DNA from: Microcaldota archaeon | GTDB taxonomy: Archaea > Micrarchaeota > Micrarchaeia > Anstonellales > JAGGTN01 | Assembly: GCA_021163645.1 (NCBI GenBank) | Contig: JAGGTN010000040.1 | Location: 1-32,919 of the forward strand | Reading direction: 5' to 3' | DNA length: 32,919 nt | Shown here: positions 21,933 to 30,484 of the stretch, piece after piece | How the letters are laid out: the number at the start of each line of letters is the position of its first letter | Numbering within the stretch: position 1 is the stretch's first letter | The notes under the pieces: generated by a model | What the model was told of the DNA's origin: nothing | The model's input: only the letters and a program-made list of their open reading frames with translations | Databases searched by the model: none | Position numbers and translations under genes: made by a program

Positions 21933-23327
21933 TCATTGACTATTCACGTTAATTGTTTTACCTTCCTTATCTATCAGGAGCGCTTGATAATGTTTTAACT
22001 GTATCTCACGCGCAATGAGTACTTCATCCATCGCATCATGAAAATTATTCTTATTCATCGCACGTAATGATTCAACAAGATGTCTTCCCACTTGCCATAA
22101 AAGATTATTGTAAGAATCATCATGGATGTATGGAACCAGCCAATTATTTACCATATTGATCACATCATTGGCTTCTCTTAGATTTTCACTTCTAATCCTT
22201 TTATCATTCATCTGTCCTTTTTTAATCATAAACAACAGATTAACATAATTGGTAATCACTCTATCTATGTAATTATGAATATTTATGTATTGTTCATAAC
22301 CTGATAATAATTTTTGCTTTCTTATATACATACCAGGTGTTAATTTTTCAATTATCTCAAGATTACGCTGGATAAATCTATCCCTTGCAGCTCTAAGCTT
22401 CGTACGTGATGCCGGCCAATTCCGCTCTCTCCTATTTCTTATCCTATCAGGGTCATACGAATTCCTAAGAAGGTCAACGGCATCCAGTCCATCAACCGAA
22501 TAGAGCATATTCCTTGCTTCTATCTTCAACATGTGCTTTTTTCTCTTAAGTCGTTCAGCAATCATTAAGATTTCCTTTGCATAAACCTCACGCTCAAATG
22601 ACGTTGACCCCTTACCAAGTAGTGGTAAATATGTAATGATTTTATCCAGCTCATCAATAATCTGTTTGTTATTCTCATACTCTTTCATGAGTGAATCTAT
22701 TGTATGCTGAGCAGAACGGAGCGCTTTTGGGAGAGAATCAAAACTCATCTTACTAGGTATCTTAACTCCCTCATTGTTCCATCTTGTTGTAGGTAAAATT
22801 ATCTTACCAGTATTAGGATCTATCTCAGCCATATCCTCAAGAGGTTTAATGCACTTGAACCTATTACCAAATGGTTTTATCACAGGCATTTCATTTAGCA
22901 AAATGCTAAGTATCGATGAAACATATTCCTTTTCAGTCATCATCCTATGTTTACTACCGCCGGTTATATAATTTCTCATAGATTTCCATAATTCAGCAAG
23001 CACATGTTCGCTATTGAGCAGTTTATCAACCGATGCATAACTGGAAGATGTATGTGCGAGTGTTGATATTTGTTTAGCTTTATCAACGCCAAAAATCCTA
23101 TTCAGGTTTATCCTATCCTTGCTATAATCATTAACTATACTCATAAGAGCTGTGCGCACCCAATCACGCGCCCTCTTATATACACCATCAATATAATCTT
23201 CACTTCTATTCTCCCAATTCATTTCACTATCCCTTTTGTTAATTCTATTTTTATTTTTGTAATCTGTATTGCAATTGGTTCTGTAATTAGTCCTGCTCTT
23301 GCCCTTTCTTTTGACATCAAATACCAT
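21933..23327 (-). CDS. unrecognised helical protein
   Basis: A 464-residue protein with no recognised family. The first 34 residues are very basic and Asn-rich (KRKGKSRTNYRTNC); the rest is mostly helical with conserved-looking blocks such as RNRRERNWPASRTKLRAARD, VYKRARDWVRTAL and WQVGRHLVESLRAM. No signal peptide or membrane segment. ATG 23327 has no ribosome site but sits about 25 nt from TAATATTTATAT, fitting a leaderless mRNA. M35 (MNWENRSEDY) is an alternative start. The COG2403 GTPase gene lies upstream on the same strand, 87 nt away. Two tandem 15-nt repeats precede the promoter. Basic charge would suit nucleic-acid binding, which is only inference. Confidence 0.65.
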   Translation of the reverse strand: MVFDVKRKGKSRTNYRTNCNTDYKNKNRINKRDSEMNWENRSEDYIDGVYKRARDWVRTALMSIVNDYSKDRINLNRIFGVDKAKQISTLAHTSSSYASVDKLLNSEHVLAELWKSMRNYITGGSKHRMMTEKEYVSSILSILLNEMPVIKPFGNRFKCIKPLEDMAEIDPNTGKIILPTTRWNNEGVKIPSKMSFDSLPKALRSAQHTIDSLMKEYENNKQIIDELDKIITYLPLLGKGSTSFEREVYAKEILMIAERLKRKKHMLKIEARNMLYSVDGLDAVDLLRNSYDPDRIRNRRERNWPASRTKLRAARDRFIQRNLEIIEKLTPGMYIRKQKLLSGYEQYINIHNYIDRVITNYVNLLFMIKKGQMNDKRIRSENLREANDVINMVNNWLVPYIHDDSYNNLLWQVGRHLVESLRAMNKNNFHDAMDEVLIAREIQLKHYQALLIDKEGKTINVNSQ

Positions 23328-23347
23328 AACAAAATATTATTTTTTAA

Positions 23348-23400
23348 CAAATATAAATATTACCTTTTGATTGACGCTCTTATCTTTTTGATTGACGCTC
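23348..23400 (-). promoter_or_regulatory. promoter with tandem 15-nt operator repeats
   Basis: On the minus strand GAGCGTCAATCAAAA occurs twice (23400-23386 and 23379-23365), 21 bp apart, or two DNA helix turns. The TATA-like TAATATTTATATTTG (23362-23348) follows directly, about 25 nt from the ATG. The layout suits an activator binding next to the basal promoter. Confidence 0.5.
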
Positions 23401-23414
23401 AACTTTATTAAAAC

Positions 23415-24797
23415 TCATAATGAACAGAGGGAATGAGATAATATATGTGAATTAGAAACAATTTCAAGCTCATAAAAAGCGCGTATAATAGGAATTTTAT
23501 CAACAACAGAATCATAGATCACATACCTAAGATTTATCGGTGTGCCAGATATTATAATATCTGGTTTAGAGTTTATTATCGTTTTTTTGAGGTCATTTGT
23601 CTCTTTTTTAGAATAACCCATCGCAGGCAATACAAATCCATCAAGATGTTTATACTTCTTAAACGTTTTCTTCAAATCACCTACTATATATCTTCTAACA
23701 TTGATTATCTTAACACCCATCTGATTCGCAAGAACATAACCAGCACCATATTTCATACCACCATGTGTAAGCGTTGGACCATCTTCAATGACAACAGCCC
23801 TCTTACCTATCACATCTTTCATACCTATTACATCATTCTTCATATTCTTATCTTCCATTCTGTTCTTATCAACAAATTTTGGTCTCACATCAAGTCTTGA
23901 TAAGATTACCTTTGCTTTCGGATTATACCTCTTAATATTCTCCATAATGGATTTAACGAACCGGCTATCCCTACGTTTTACTTTGTTTACGATTATAATA
24001 TCAGCCATTAACAGATTAACAAAACCAGGATAATAACTGATTTCATGGCCGGGCCTCAACGCATCTGCTATAACAATATGGACATCTGGTTTGAAGAAAG
24101 GAGTATCATTGTTGCCGCCATCCCAAATAATAACATCACAACCCTTCTCTTTTTCAGCCATTCTCAATATCTTCTCATAATCCACTCCAGCGTATACGAC
24201 TACTCCAAGATTAATAAGGGGTTCATACTCCTCTCTCTCTTCTATTGTACAGTTCGCTTTATAGATATCATTAAGAGAAGCAAACCTTTGGACCACCATC
24301 TTATTCAGATTTCCATAAGGCATGGGATGCCTCACCACAACAGGATTTTTCCCAGCCTTTCTCAGCATACGAACAATATACCTGGTTGTTGGTGATTTAC
24401 CTGCACCTGTCCTAACAGCGCACACAGCAATCACTTTTTTACTAGATGTAATCATTGTTTTCTCAGGAGCAACAAGAACAAAATCAGCACCAGATGATAA
24501 AACCAACGACGCTTTCTCCATTACATTCTGGTGTGATAAATCTGAATAGGATAAAACGACTTCATCCACATCATATTCATTTATCAATTGTGGCAGTTCA
24601 TATTCAGAATAGATAGGAATCCCATTCGGATATAATTCACCTGATAATTCTTTTGGGTACTTGCGGCCACTTATACCAGGTATCTGTGCTGCGGTGAAAC
24701 AGACTACTTTATATTTAGGATTATCCCTATAAAGCATATTAAAATTATGAAAATCCCTACCAGCTGCGCCCATAATGATTACTTTTCTAACCTCCAT
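23415..24797 (-). CDS. COG2403 GTPase, cyclic 2,3-diphosphoglycerate synthetase-like
   Basis: A 460-residue P-loop protein. The N-terminus has a Rossmann-like VIIMGAAGRDFHNFN with DVDEVVLSYSDLSHQ. The P-loop is RTGAGKSPT (129-137). Later motifs include VIIWDGGNNDTPFF, DALRPGHE, ADIIIVNKV and VVIEDGPTLTHGGMKYGAG. This pattern is COG2403, whose studied members include cyclic 2,3-diphosphoglycerate synthetase of thermophilic methanogens. Whether this organism makes that solute is unknown. A short Lys/Asp/Met-rich insert lies around residue 310 (RMEDKNMKNDVIGM). It seems leaderless: a TATA box lies about 20 nt from the ATG and no ribosome site is seen. It is divergent from proS. Confidence 0.78.
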   Translation of the reverse strand: MEVRKVIIMGAAGRDFHNFNMLYRDNPKYKVVCFTAAQIPGISGRKYPKELSGELYPNGIPIYSEYELPQLINEYDVDEVVLSYSDLSHQNVMEKASLVLSSGADFVLVAPEKTMITSSKKVIAVCAVRTGAGKSPTTRYIVRMLRKAGKNPVVVRHPMPYGNLNKMVVQRFASLNDIYKANCTIEEREEYEPLINLGVVVYAGVDYEKILRMAEKEKGCDVIIWDGGNNDTPFFKPDVHIVIADALRPGHEISYYPGFVNLLMADIIIVNKVKRRDSRFVKSIMENIKRYNPKAKVILSRLDVRPKFVDKNRMEDKNMKNDVIGMKDVIGKRAVVIEDGPTLTHGGMKYGAGYVLANQMGVKIINVRRYIVGDLKKTFKKYKHLDGFVLPAMGYSKKETNDLKKTIINSKPDIIISGTPINLRYVIYDSVVDKIPIIRAFYELEIVSNSHILSHSLCSL

Positions 24798-24810
24798 GCT
24801 TAATCTTCCG

Positions 24811-24824
24811 ATGAATAATTTATA
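24811..24824. promoter_or_regulatory. shared TATA region of COG2403 gene and proS
   Basis: AATTTATAAAAG reads as a TATA box in both directions. On the minus strand it lies about 20 nt from the GTPase ATG (leaderless); on the plus strand, transcription would start near 24848, about 20 nt before proS. Confidence 0.5.
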
Positions 24825-24869
24825 AAAGTTTTCAGCCTAAACAATAACACAAATAATGGAGCTGTTATT

Positions 24870-26312
24870 ATGGAAAATAAAAGAACAGATAATTTCTCAG
24901 AATGGTTTACTGAAATCATACATAAAGCAGAACTGGCAGATATAAGGTATAATGTAAAGGGATTTATAGTATACAGACCATGGTCAGTGCTCAGCATGGA
25001 AGAAATGTATAAGATTTACGAGGGGGAACTCCAGAAAAAAGGCCATCTACCTACCTGGTTCCCTATCGTCATACCAGAATCAAACTTCAAATTGGAGGCA
25101 GAACACGTTAAAGGTTTTACACCAGAGGTCTTCTGGGTGACAGAGCATGGCAACAACGAAAAGTTTGAGGAAAGATTAGCTTTAAGGCCTACAAGTGAAA
25201 CGGCTATGTATAAGATGTATGCATTATGGATACAGGGTAAACGCGATCTACCGTTAAAGATATACCAGAGAGCTTCTGTATACAGATATGAAACAAAAGC
25301 CACCAGGCCTTTCCTAAGGAGCAGAGAGATATTCTGGATTGAAGGGCATGATTGTTTTGCCACTGAAAAGGAAGCATTGAATCAGGTTAAAGAAGATATG
25401 CAGATGACAGAGAATGTGCTTCATCAACGATTTTGTATTCCGTTTATACTCTTCCAGCGGCCAGAATGGGACAAATTTCCTGGCGCTGTGCATACATACG
25501 CAGCAGATACAATGATGCCTGATGGCAAAGTACTTCAACTCCCATCAACACATCTCTTAGGCCAGAACTTCTCAAAACCATTCAACATCATGTTCCAAGA
25601 TGATGATGGTAAGAAGAGATATGTTTGGCAGACCTGTTATGGCCCAGCAATATCCCGTATTTATGGAGGTATGATTGCGATACTTGGAGATGACAAAGGT
25701 TTACGAATACCATTTGAACTCGCACCGATTCAAATAATTATCGTACCTATATACAAGGATGAAAACAAAGAGGGTATCATTGAATACTGTAATAGGATAA
25801 AGAACAAACTCAAAGAATACAGAATAAAGATAGACATGTCTGATAAAACACCAGGATTCAAATTCAATGAATGGGAAATGAAGGGAGTCCCGATAAGGAT
25901 AGAAATAGGACCAAAAGAGGTCAATGAAGAAAAAGTTACAATTGCTATCAGAACAAGAAAGGGTAAGGAAACAGTATTGCTTAATGAATTGGAAAAGGTT
26001 ATTGATATGAAAGGTAATCTCGTCACCCAAGACCTAAGAACAGAAGCTGATAATAATTTTAAAGGGATAATACACAACGCAAATAGTATGGATGAATTAA
26101 AATCTATATTAGAGAAAGGAGGCTTTGCAAGAGTGCCTTTATGCTCAATTGATATGGATGGCAAAGATTGTGCAGATAACATCAAGGCGAAAACTCATGG
26201 CGATATAAGAGGGATAAGATTTGATAAAAATGAAAAACCAAAACCAGGACAAAAATGCATTTGGTGCGGCAAACCTGCAAAAGTCATGGTTTATGTGGCT
26301 AGGCAATATTAG
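24870..26312 (+). CDS. proS: prolyl-tRNA synthetase, archaeal/eukaryotic type
   Basis: Class II synthetase that charges tRNA-Pro, 480 residues. Catalytic motifs: FIVYRPWSVLSMEEMY, LALRPTSETAMYKMY (about 103-117), motif 2 RPFLRSREIFWIEGHD, TCYGPAISRIYGG, and motif 3 GDDKGLRIPFELAPIQIIIV. An anticodon-binding domain follows. The C-terminal domain of this type is present, with Cys ligands in CSIDMDGKDCADN and CIWCG and the typical final Tyr (VMVYVARQY). It has no bacterial-type editing insert, as expected for archaea. It is divergent from the GTPase gene and convergent with TGT, 39 nt apart. Confidence 0.94.
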   Translation: MENKRTDNFSEWFTEIIHKAELADIRYNVKGFIVYRPWSVLSMEEMYKIYEGELQKKGHLPTWFPIVIPESNFKLEAEHVKGFTPEVFWVTEHGNNEKFEERLALRPTSETAMYKMYALWIQGKRDLPLKIYQRASVYRYETKATRPFLRSREIFWIEGHDCFATEKEALNQVKEDMQMTENVLHQRFCIPFILFQRPEWDKFPGAVHTYAADTMMPDGKVLQLPSTHLLGQNFSKPFNIMFQDDDGKKRYVWQTCYGPAISRIYGGMIAILGDDKGLRIPFELAPIQIIIVPIYKDENKEGIIEYCNRIKNKLKEYRIKIDMSDKTPGFKFNEWEMKGVPIRIEIGPKEVNEEKVTIAIRTRKGKETVLLNELEKVIDMKGNLVTQDLRTEADNNFKGIIHNANSMDELKSILEKGGFARVPLCSIDMDGKDCADNIKAKTHGDIRGIRFDKNEKPKPGQKCIWCGKPAKVMVYVARQY

Positions 26313-26351
26313 GGGTTTGATGAGAAATAGATTCACGCGTTCCCAAAATAA

Positions 26352-27608
26352 TCAACTCATCCATTCATCATACAATTCATCAAACTCATCTTTTTTTATA
26401 GATTCTCTAATCATTTTCATAAGGTTAAGCATGAAAAATAGATTATGATAACTCAAAATTCTCATACCTGTCAACGGTTCAGTCTTAAATATATGATGGA
26501 TAAATGAACGTGAATATCTCTTACACATCTTACATTTGCATTCAGGATCTAATGGTAGAGTATCATGTTTAAACCTGTTATTAGTAATCTTCAAACGGAA
26601 CTTGTTCTTTATGTTACCCTCGTGTCCTGGATGCACATAAAAATATCCAGCTCTACCTACCCTCTGCGGGCTAACACAATCAAACAAATCAATTCCTCTT
26701 TTAACAGATTCAAAAATATCCTTAACAGTACCGATGCCGAGAAGATGGATGGGCTTATCCTCAGGAATGAATGGTATTACCCAATCAAGCACATTATACA
26801 TCTGGTCCTTACCAAATGCTCCACCGATACCTATTCCATCAAAACATTTAGGCTCACCACTATCATCGTCAACAACCAAAGAGGAAAGATATGTTGCACT
26901 TGCCTGTCTCAAGTCTTTATACAACCCGCCTTGAATGATCCCAAATAGCATCTGGTTCTTCCTTTTACTCGCTAACAGACACCGCTCAGCCCATCTATGT
27001 GTTCTTTCCATACTTTCTTTAGTGTATTCATAACTCGCGCTTGGATAGGTACATTCGTCAAATGCGAATATCATATCCGCGCCTAGCTTTTCCTGTGCTT
27101 GAATAGATATTTCTGGCGTAAACCTATGTTTCGTGCCATCATATACAGATTTAAAATCTATCCCATCTTCATCTATCCTAGCCATCACCTTACCTTCATG
27201 TTTTTTGATATGACCTATCATAGATGCTTCCTGCTCATGAGATTCATACTCAAATTTACTCTTGCCGAGTAACGACCCCATACCAAGAGAGAATGCCTGG
27301 AACCCGCCTGAATCCGTCATGAACGGTTTCTTCCAAGACGTGTATTTATTTAATCCACCTGACTCTTCAATTACATCAAGACCTGGCCTAAGAAATAGAT
27401 GATATGTATTCGCCATTAATATCTGTGCATTCATATCTTCAAGGTCATCCATATCAATAAGCTTAATCATACCTCTTGTGGATACTGGTGCAAACGCGGG
27501 TGTTTCCACGCGTCCGTGTTTAAGGTGTAAGATACCATAACGCGATTTGTTTTCAGGTGTATTAGATTTATTGACTACTTTGAATGATGGAATAAAACGC
27601 TTAACCAT
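26352..27608 (-). CDS. tgt: tRNA-guanine transglycosylase, bacterial/eukaryotic (queuosine) type
   Basis: A 418-residue TIM-barrel base-exchange enzyme. Catalytic D99 lies in FMTDSGGFQAF, with FAFDECTYP, FGIIQGG, GIGGAFG and the nucleophile D310 in LFDCVSPQR. Zinc ligands are C357, C359 and C362 (CKCKMCK) with H371/H372. It ends like bacterial Tgt (LSYHNLFFMLNLMKMIRESI) and lacks the PUA-bearing extension of archaeosine TGT. The family replaces G34 of GUN tRNAs with queuine or preQ1, whereas typical archaeal enzymes modify G15. About 35 extra residues follow the catalytic loop (FEYESHEQEASMIGHIKKHE). ATG 27608 sits about 25 nt from a TTTTATTT box; a longer start (27629) is less likely. Acquisition by transfer is likely but not shown. 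Confidence 0.85.
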   Translation of the reverse strand: MVKRFIPSFKVVNKSNTPENKSRYGILHLKHGRVETPAFAPVSTRGMIKLIDMDDLEDMNAQILMANTYHLFLRPGLDVIEESGGLNKYTSWKKPFMTDSGGFQAFSLGMGSLLGKSKFEYESHEQEASMIGHIKKHEGKVMARIDEDGIDFKSVYDGTKHRFTPEISIQAQEKLGADMIFAFDECTYPSASYEYTKESMERTHRWAERCLLASKRKNQMLFGIIQGGLYKDLRQASATYLSSLVVDDDSGEPKCFDGIGIGGAFGKDQMYNVLDWVIPFIPEDKPIHLLGIGTVKDIFESVKRGIDLFDCVSPQRVGRAGYFYVHPGHEGNIKNKFRLKITNNRFKHDTLPLDPECKCKMCKRYSRSFIHHIFKTEPLTGMRILSYHNLFFMLNLMKMIRESIKKDEFDELYDEWMS

Positions 27609-27629
27609 AACTAAATATAAACATAACAT

Positions 27630-27860
27630 TAAATAAAAACATTCCTGACCTAAGACATTGTTTATATCAATGATTATCCTCCTGAATATTAAAGATTTGA
27701 AATACCTAACGATTTATATGAGAAGGTATATCGCAAAATTTGTAAAAAAATACGCTTTTACAAAAAAAATCAACAAAAGATACAAAATACAACAAAAATC
27801 CTACGAACACCAAACATGAAGAAGAGTTAATTTTAAAAACCAATCCAGGTTCTTATTATC
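27630..27860. promoter_or_regulatory. divergent promoter region of tgt and the radical SAM gene
   Basis: Minus strand: TTTTATTT (27638-27630) about 25 nt from the tgt ATG. Plus strand: TTTTAAAAAC (27831-27840) about 25 nt from ATG 27861. Both mRNAs would be almost leaderless. The middle is A-rich with no gene seen. Confidence 0.5.
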
Positions 27861-28907
27861 ATGGAAGACATAAAAAACCTTAAAGAAGCTATGATGTATA
27901 AAGAATTAACAGATAAAATCGTTCAATGCAATCTATGCCATAGGCATTGTGTATTGAAAGATGGAGAAACTGGCGAATGTCATGTAAGAAAAAATATAAA
28001 TGGTAAATTATACTCTCTTGTTTATGGCAAAACAGTTGCATGGAATATTGATCCGATAGAGAAGAAGCCATTCTATAATTTCATGCCTGGCAGTAAAGCA
28101 TTCTCCTTTTCAACAGTAGGATGCAACTTCCATTGTAAAAACTGTCAAAATTGGACGATAAGCCAGCCAGAACGCATCGAAGGAGAAATATTACCACCAA
28201 AAAAAATCATTGAACTCGCAGAGCAGAATAATACGCAGGGCATTGCATACACATATACAGAACCGACAATATTCTTTGAATACGCATATGACACAGCAAA
28301 GTTAGCATACCAAAAAGGATTGTATAATATATTCGTAACAAATGGTTATATGACACCGGAAACAATAGATAAAATGAACTACATAGATGCCAGCAGGATA
28401 GATATCAAGTCCATGAGTGATAAATTTTATCATGAAATTTGTGGTGGTGTGAACCTAGAATTTGTACTAGATTCTATCAAACGTTTATATAGAAAACAGC
28501 ATATTGAAATCATCGCTCTCCTCATCCCAAGCCTCAATGATTCAGATGATGAAATTAGACAGATGGCGCAATGGATAAAGAACAATACTGATAAAGATGT
28601 TCCCTTGCATTTCATCGCATATTACCCTGCTTATAAAATGACATTACCTCCAACACCTCTAAGTACATTAAGACGGGCAAGGAAGATAGCGATGGATGAA
28701 GGATTGAATTATGTGTATACAGGTAATATTCCTGGCGATGCAGGTGAGAACACATATTGTCCAAACTGTGGCAACATGATAATTCAGCGATATGGGTTTC
28801 AGGTTATCAGGATGAATATCACAGAGGACAATAGATGCCCTGTTTGCGGGCACAGGATAAACATCATCACTAACTTAGATGAATACAGAAAAAGAAAAAG
28901 AGATTGA
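27861..28907 (+). CDS. AmmeMemoRadiSam-type radical SAM enzyme (AmrS-like)
   Basis: A 348-residue radical SAM protein of the COG1180 pyruvate-formate-lyase-activase-like group. The 4Fe-4S motif is C88, C92, C95 (GCNFHCKNC). Four more Cys precede it (C23, C26, C30, C40: CNLCHRHC...GECHVR). A CPNCG...CPVCG zinc ribbon follows near the end. Motifs GIAYTYTEPTIFFEY, DIKSMSDKFYHEICGG and HFIAYYPAYKM match the family. In many archaea it occurs with AmmeMemoRadiSam A and B proteins; neither is in this window. Substrate unknown. A TATA box about 25 nt upstream and no ribosome site suggest a leaderless mRNA. Confidence 0.83.
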   Translation: MEDIKNLKEAMMYKELTDKIVQCNLCHRHCVLKDGETGECHVRKNINGKLYSLVYGKTVAWNIDPIEKKPFYNFMPGSKAFSFSTVGCNFHCKNCQNWTISQPERIEGEILPPKKIIELAEQNNTQGIAYTYTEPTIFFEYAYDTAKLAYQKGLYNIFVTNGYMTPETIDKMNYIDASRIDIKSMSDKFYHEICGGVNLEFVLDSIKRLYRKQHIEIIALLIPSLNDSDDEIRQMAQWIKNNTDKDVPLHFIAYYPAYKMTLPPTPLSTLRRARKIAMDEGLNYVYTGNIPGDAGENTYCPNCGNMIIQRYGFQVIRMNITEDNRCPVCGHRINIITNLDEYRKRKRD

Positions 28908-28918
28908 TCGGTGAATAC

Positions 28919-29482
28919 ATGGTGAATGAATTACATGTAAAACTCAAGGATATTCTAGGCAATTCATTTATAATAGAAGGTAATAAACCGATAAAAATAG
29001 ATAAACACACAATGGATTATGTAGGCAGCATAGCAAAAAAACTTTCGAATTCACGCGGGAGAATACTATCTCATGGAGTAGAGCTTGATGATGACCTATC
29101 AGATATGATTTCTTCTATAATTTTTAAGAAGAATAAAAACAGAGCACTATTCGAACGATTATTATTAAAGAATGATAGACTGACTACTATGAATAAGTGG
29201 AAGATACTTCATGACCTTGTTAAAGAGCATGTTGTTCCAGAGGAGGTAAATGGAATAAACATGCATGATCTGCTTAGAGATATCCATGAATTCATAGATA
29301 TAAGAAATATGTTCGCTCATGGGATTTTTGTGTTCGATTCTGATAACAATTTCACTGTAAATCTTAGGTATCATCGCAACGGTGAAAAAAATACTGACAT
29401 TTCAGTAATCACAAAAGCATCCGCAAAATATCAAGATATTTCTATTAAGATATCAAGGGTTATCATATATTTAGAAAAATAG
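28919..29482 (+). CDS. HEPN-like helical protein
   Basis: A 187-residue protein without a clear family. Near residues 120-136 it reads DIHEFIDIRNMFAHGIF, in which R129 and H134 fit the Rx4-6H motif of HEPN RNases. The surrounding region is helical (KWKILHDLVKEHV). The N-terminal half may be a targeting or regulatory part. TTG 28904 would overlap the previous stop, but GGTGA at 28909-28913 points to ATG 28919. It lies 11 nt after the AmrS-like gene and 68 nt before dph2. HEPN proteins often act in toxin-antitoxin or defence systems, but no nucleotidyltransferase partner adjoins it. A single short motif is weak evidence. Confidence 0.55.
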   Translation: MVNELHVKLKDILGNSFIIEGNKPIKIDKHTMDYVGSIAKKLSNSRGRILSHGVELDDDLSDMISSIIFKKNKNRALFERLLLKNDRLTTMNKWKILHDLVKEHVVPEEVNGINMHDLLRDIHEFIDIRNMFAHGIFVFDSDNNFTVNLRYHRNGEKNTDISVITKASAKYQDISIKISRVIIYLEK

Positions 29483-29550
29483 ATAAATTAAATATATAAA
29501 AAGAGAATGTCGGATATCATATTAGACAATTTAAACATAATGGTGATCGA

Positions 29551-30465
29551 ATGAATATCCTATTACAATTTCCAGAAGGTTTGAAATCAAAAGCATTGAA
29601 ATACACCGAAAAATACAATGGCAATATTTTTATTTCAGGTTCAAAATCTTATGGTGGATGTGATGTTGCACTACAAGAAGCAGATGCTATCGGAGCAGAG
29701 AAGATAATACACTTTGGTCATTCAGAATTTCCTTTGAACCCAATAATAAGAGAAAAATACAAACATATCAAAATAGAATATGTAGAATTTCATGTTAATG
29801 TTGATCATAAACTAATCAAAAAACTAGCAGAGATACTTAAACAAAGGCAATTAAAAAAACCTATTCTAGCAACAACAGTCCAACATACCAACCAAATAGA
29901 TGACTTCATTAAGATACTCAAAGATAATAGAATTAACCCGATCACTGGAATGGGATTAAAAACAGTACATAGAGCACAGATACTCGGTTGTGATATATCA
30001 TCGGTTTTATCAGTAATAGATAGGGGGGATTGTGTGGTATATATTGGTGGTGGAAGGTTCCATTATCTTGCCTTAAACACGCAATTACCTGTCATTTCTG
30101 TTAATCCATACACTAATGAGCTGAAAGATGTATCAGAAGAAATTGATAGATACAACAGACAAAGACAAGGACTCGTTGCAAAGGCATCAGAAGCTAAGGT
30201 GTTTGGAATCCTTGTTTCAACCAGACCAGGCCAGTTCAACATAAACCTAGCGGAAAGTATCAAAAGACATCTGGAAGCAAAAGGAAAAAGAGCCGAGATA
30301 GTCATTTCAAGAGAGATTGATTGGGAAGCTTTACAGAATTTCAACTGCTTTGATGCATTTGTAAACACTGCTTGTCCGCGGATATCAGACGATTGGAAAA
30401 GAATCAATAAACCAATAATCAATCCTGATGAATTAGGACTACTATTTGAATTATTCCCTGATTAG
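29551..30465 (+). CDS. dph2: diphthamide biosynthesis enzyme Dph2
   Basis: A 304-residue radical SAM-like enzyme that transfers the 3-amino-3-carboxypropyl group of S-adenosylmethionine to a histidine of elongation factor 2, the first step of diphthamide formation. The three cluster Cys are C37 (SKSYGGCDVA), C147 (AQILGCDIS) and C275 (NTACPRISDDW), one in each domain. Other matches are HFGHSEF, VVYIGGGRFHYL and FGILVSTRPGQFN. It lacks the CxxxCxxC motif of classic radical SAM enzymes, as known for Dph2. GGTGATC lies just before the ATG. It starts 68 nt after the HEPN-like gene. Confidence 0.92.
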   Translation: MNILLQFPEGLKSKALKYTEKYNGNIFISGSKSYGGCDVALQEADAIGAEKIIHFGHSEFPLNPIIREKYKHIKIEYVEFHVNVDHKLIKKLAEILKQRQLKKPILATTVQHTNQIDDFIKILKDNRINPITGMGLKTVHRAQILGCDISSVLSVIDRGDCVVYIGGGRFHYLALNTQLPVISVNPYTNELKDVSEEIDRYNRQRQGLVAKASEAKVFGILVSTRPGQFNINLAESIKRHLEAKGKRAEIVISREIDWEALQNFNCFDAFVNTACPRISDDWKRINKPIINPDELGLLFELFPD

Positions 30466-30484
30466 TTATTGATAGAATTACTCA

